A stretch of 33,110 bases of DNA. It comes from Trebonia sp035294225. Its GTDB lineage: Bacteria; Actinomycetota; Actinomycetes; Streptosporangiales; Streptosporangiaceae. The stretch lies in NCBI GenBank assembly GCA_035294225.1, contig DATGLH010000106.1, positions 1-33,110 on the forward strand, read 5' to 3'. The notes beneath the pieces were generated by a model, which searched no databases, was not told the DNA's origin, and saw nothing but the letters and a program-made list of their open reading frames with translations. The position numbers were made by a program, and so were the translations under genes. Each line of letters begins with the position of its first letter. Positions within the stretch are counted from its first letter, which is position 1. Below are positions 32,027-33,110 of this stretch, one piece after another.

Positions 32027-32845
32027 GTGTCCATGCCGTTTTACGTGTCGCCCGAACAGATCATGCGGGACAAGGCCGACTACGCGCGCAAGGGCATCGC
32101 GCGCGGCCGCAGCTGCGTGGCGCTGCAGTACGCGGGCGGCATCCTCATGGTGGCGCCCAACGCGTCCAGCGCGCTGCACAAGATCAGCGAGCTCTACGAC
32201 CGGATCGCGTTCGCCGCGGTCGGCCGGTACAACGAGTACGAGAACCTGCGCAAGGCCGGCGTCACGTACGCCGACGTGACGGGGTACCAGTTCGACCGGG
32301 GGGACGTCACGGCCCGCGGCATCGCGAACTGGTACGCCCAGACACTGGGCACCATCTTCACCGATAGCAACAAGCCGTTCGAAGTGGAGATCGTGGTCGC
32401 CGAGGTCGGCCTCACGCCGGACAGCGACCAGATCTACCGGATCACGTTCGACGGCTCGGTGACCGACGAGCCGGGGTTCGTCGCCTTCGGCGGGCAGGCC
32501 GACCAGGTGGCGGCGGCGCTGAAGGAACGATTCTCCGACGGGATGTCGCTGACCGAGGCCCTCGGCGCCGCGCTGGCCGCCCTCGCGGCCCCGTCCTCGG
32601 GATCGTCGGGCTCGTCCCCGGGGAACGGCGCGCAGTCCGAGCTGGCCGCCGCCCAGCTCGAGGTCGCCATCCTGGACCGGGCCCGCGCGCACCGGACGTT
32701 CCGGCGGCTGTACGGTCCGCGCCTGGAAGAACTGCTCGCCGAGAGCCGTGCCGCCACCGCCGCCGAGGGGCCGGGGACCCCGCCCGCGGGCGATGAGCCC
32801 CCCACGGGCCCCGCCTCAGGCGGCACGGACGCCACCCCCGCGTAG
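32027..32845 (+). CDS. prcA: 20S proteasome alpha subunit (PrcA)
   Basis: A 272-residue subunit forming the outer rings and gate of the core. It starts MPFYVSPEQIMRDKADYARKGIARGRSCVAL, the conserved gating N-terminus and H0 helix. GGILMVAPNASSALHKISELYDRIAFAAVGRYNEYENLR is characteristic. There is no N-terminal Thr, as expected. The C-terminal 50 residues are an acidic, Pro/Gly-rich tail that varies between species. The start is GTG 32027 (AAAGGA at 32011) or, two codons later, ATG 32033. It lies 76 bases after prcB and ends the proteasome cluster in this window. Confidence 0.94.
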   Translation: MSMPFYVSPEQIMRDKADYARKGIARGRSCVALQYAGGILMVAPNASSALHKISELYDRIAFAAVGRYNEYENLRKAGVTYADVTGYQFDRGDVTARGIANWYAQTLGTIFTDSNKPFEVEIVVAEVGLTPDSDQIYRITFDGSVTDEPGFVAFGGQADQVAAALKERFSDGMSLTEALGAALAALAAPSSGSSGSSPGNGAQSELAAAQLEVAILDRARAHRTFRRLYGPRLEELLAESRAATAAEGPGTPPAGDEPPTGPASGGTDATPA

Positions 32846-33110
32846 CCCGGCACCCCCGCGCGGCCCGGTGCGCCGTGCGGGGCCGTCCGCGGCCGCAGGG
32901 CCGCCGCCTGGCGCCGCACCCGGCCGACGGCGGCGCGGCCCGGGTAACTGCGGCGCCGCCCGGCCGACGGCGGCGCCGGCTGCCGCCTTCCCCGGGCTGC
33001 CCGCGACCTGCGGGGCATGCTGGGCGGTGACGACGATTCCGGCGACCATCACCAGGAGCGACACGACCTCGCCGGCGACGGCCGCGGGGCTGTTGCGCAC
33101 GTGCACCTCA
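32846..33110. other. 3' flank of prcA, no convincing gene
   Basis: A minus-strand frame from 33106 to 32816 has one plausible hydrophobic helix (EVVSLLVMVAGIVVTA) near its start. It then becomes low-complexity Gly/Pro/Arg and overlaps the prcA 3' end. It may be the start of a small membrane protein, or the end of a gene entering from the right, but I cannot support either. A 16-base word (CGGCCGACGGCGGCGC) repeats 40 bases apart. Confidence 0.4.
32951..32978. terminator. Terminator-like hairpin after the proteasome genes
   Basis: CGGCGCCGCC (32951-32960) pairs perfectly with GGCGGCGCCG (32969-32978) around an eight-base loop. There is no T-run. It lies 105 bases after the prcA stop. Confidence 0.5.

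Noticed and set aside
32816..33106. Minus-strand 96-codon gene after prcA
   Set aside because: One hydrophobic segment only, then low-complexity sequence, overlap with prcA, and a start at the very window edge. It cannot be supported without the sequence beyond.

Overview
The window is chromosomal DNA from a very GC-rich actinobacterium. The evidence is the strong G/C third-position bias, frequent GTG starts, and a complete Pup-proteasome locus. The PrcB and ATPase style and the MetH, PAC2, DUF3090 and FHA neighbours suggest a Streptosporangiales- or Thermomonosporaceae-like lineage; that placement is a guess from family knowledge. No tRNA, rRNA, CRISPR, prophage or intact insertion sequence was seen. 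The content is mostly core genes; the unusual material is regulatory and repetitive.

Layout. 1-1493 (minus): tldD, running off the left edge. 1494-2183: a gap with a 69-bp dispersed element and a degenerate tandem repeat. 2184-3735 (plus): fabG-fabI, arranged like mabA-inhA of mycobacteria. 3813-6681 (plus): a DUF1707-FHA protein, then the actinobacterial trio of a histidine phosphatase, DUF3090 and an SCO1664-type kinase-like protein. 6692-7582 (minus): a PAC2 protein, divergent from metH (7708-11235). 11236-11933: a non-coding stretch with a 22-bp repeat array, a second copy of the dispersed element, mutually exclusive hairpins, and three chained mini-ORFs leading into a HAD phosphatase (11934-12587). 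12713-13252: a small membrane protein.

13253-19898: a regulated oligopeptide ABC importer in the unusual order binding protein, ATPase, ATPase, permease C, permease B, with a perfect 34-bp palindrome after the binding-protein gene. 19920-20750: a bacterial PH-domain membrane protein. 20838-23548 (minus): a padR-drrA-drrB type exporter module. Both of its promoters carry CGAG-N6-CTCG in the -35/-10 spacer. The padR frame runs on through tandem repeats into drrA.

23916-24893 (minus): a RecB-family nuclease with two T-tailed terminators after it. 25004-27042 (plus): an M50 site-2-type protease with CBS domains, then the tRNA m1A58 methyltransferase TrmI. 27223-32845 (plus): the Pup-proteasome set, namely the ATPase (Mpa/ARC), Dop, Pup, PrcB and PrcA. 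Pup is deamidated by Dop, conjugated to substrates by PafA (not in the window), recognised by the ATPase coiled coil, and substrates are threaded into the PrcAB core. The last 265 bases hold a terminator-like hairpin and no convincing gene.

The items most worth checking are the PadR-type operator pair, the 35-bp start-region triplication before the HAD gene, the two-copy 70-bp element with inverted ends, and the leader ORF and palindromes upstream of the peptide-binding protein.
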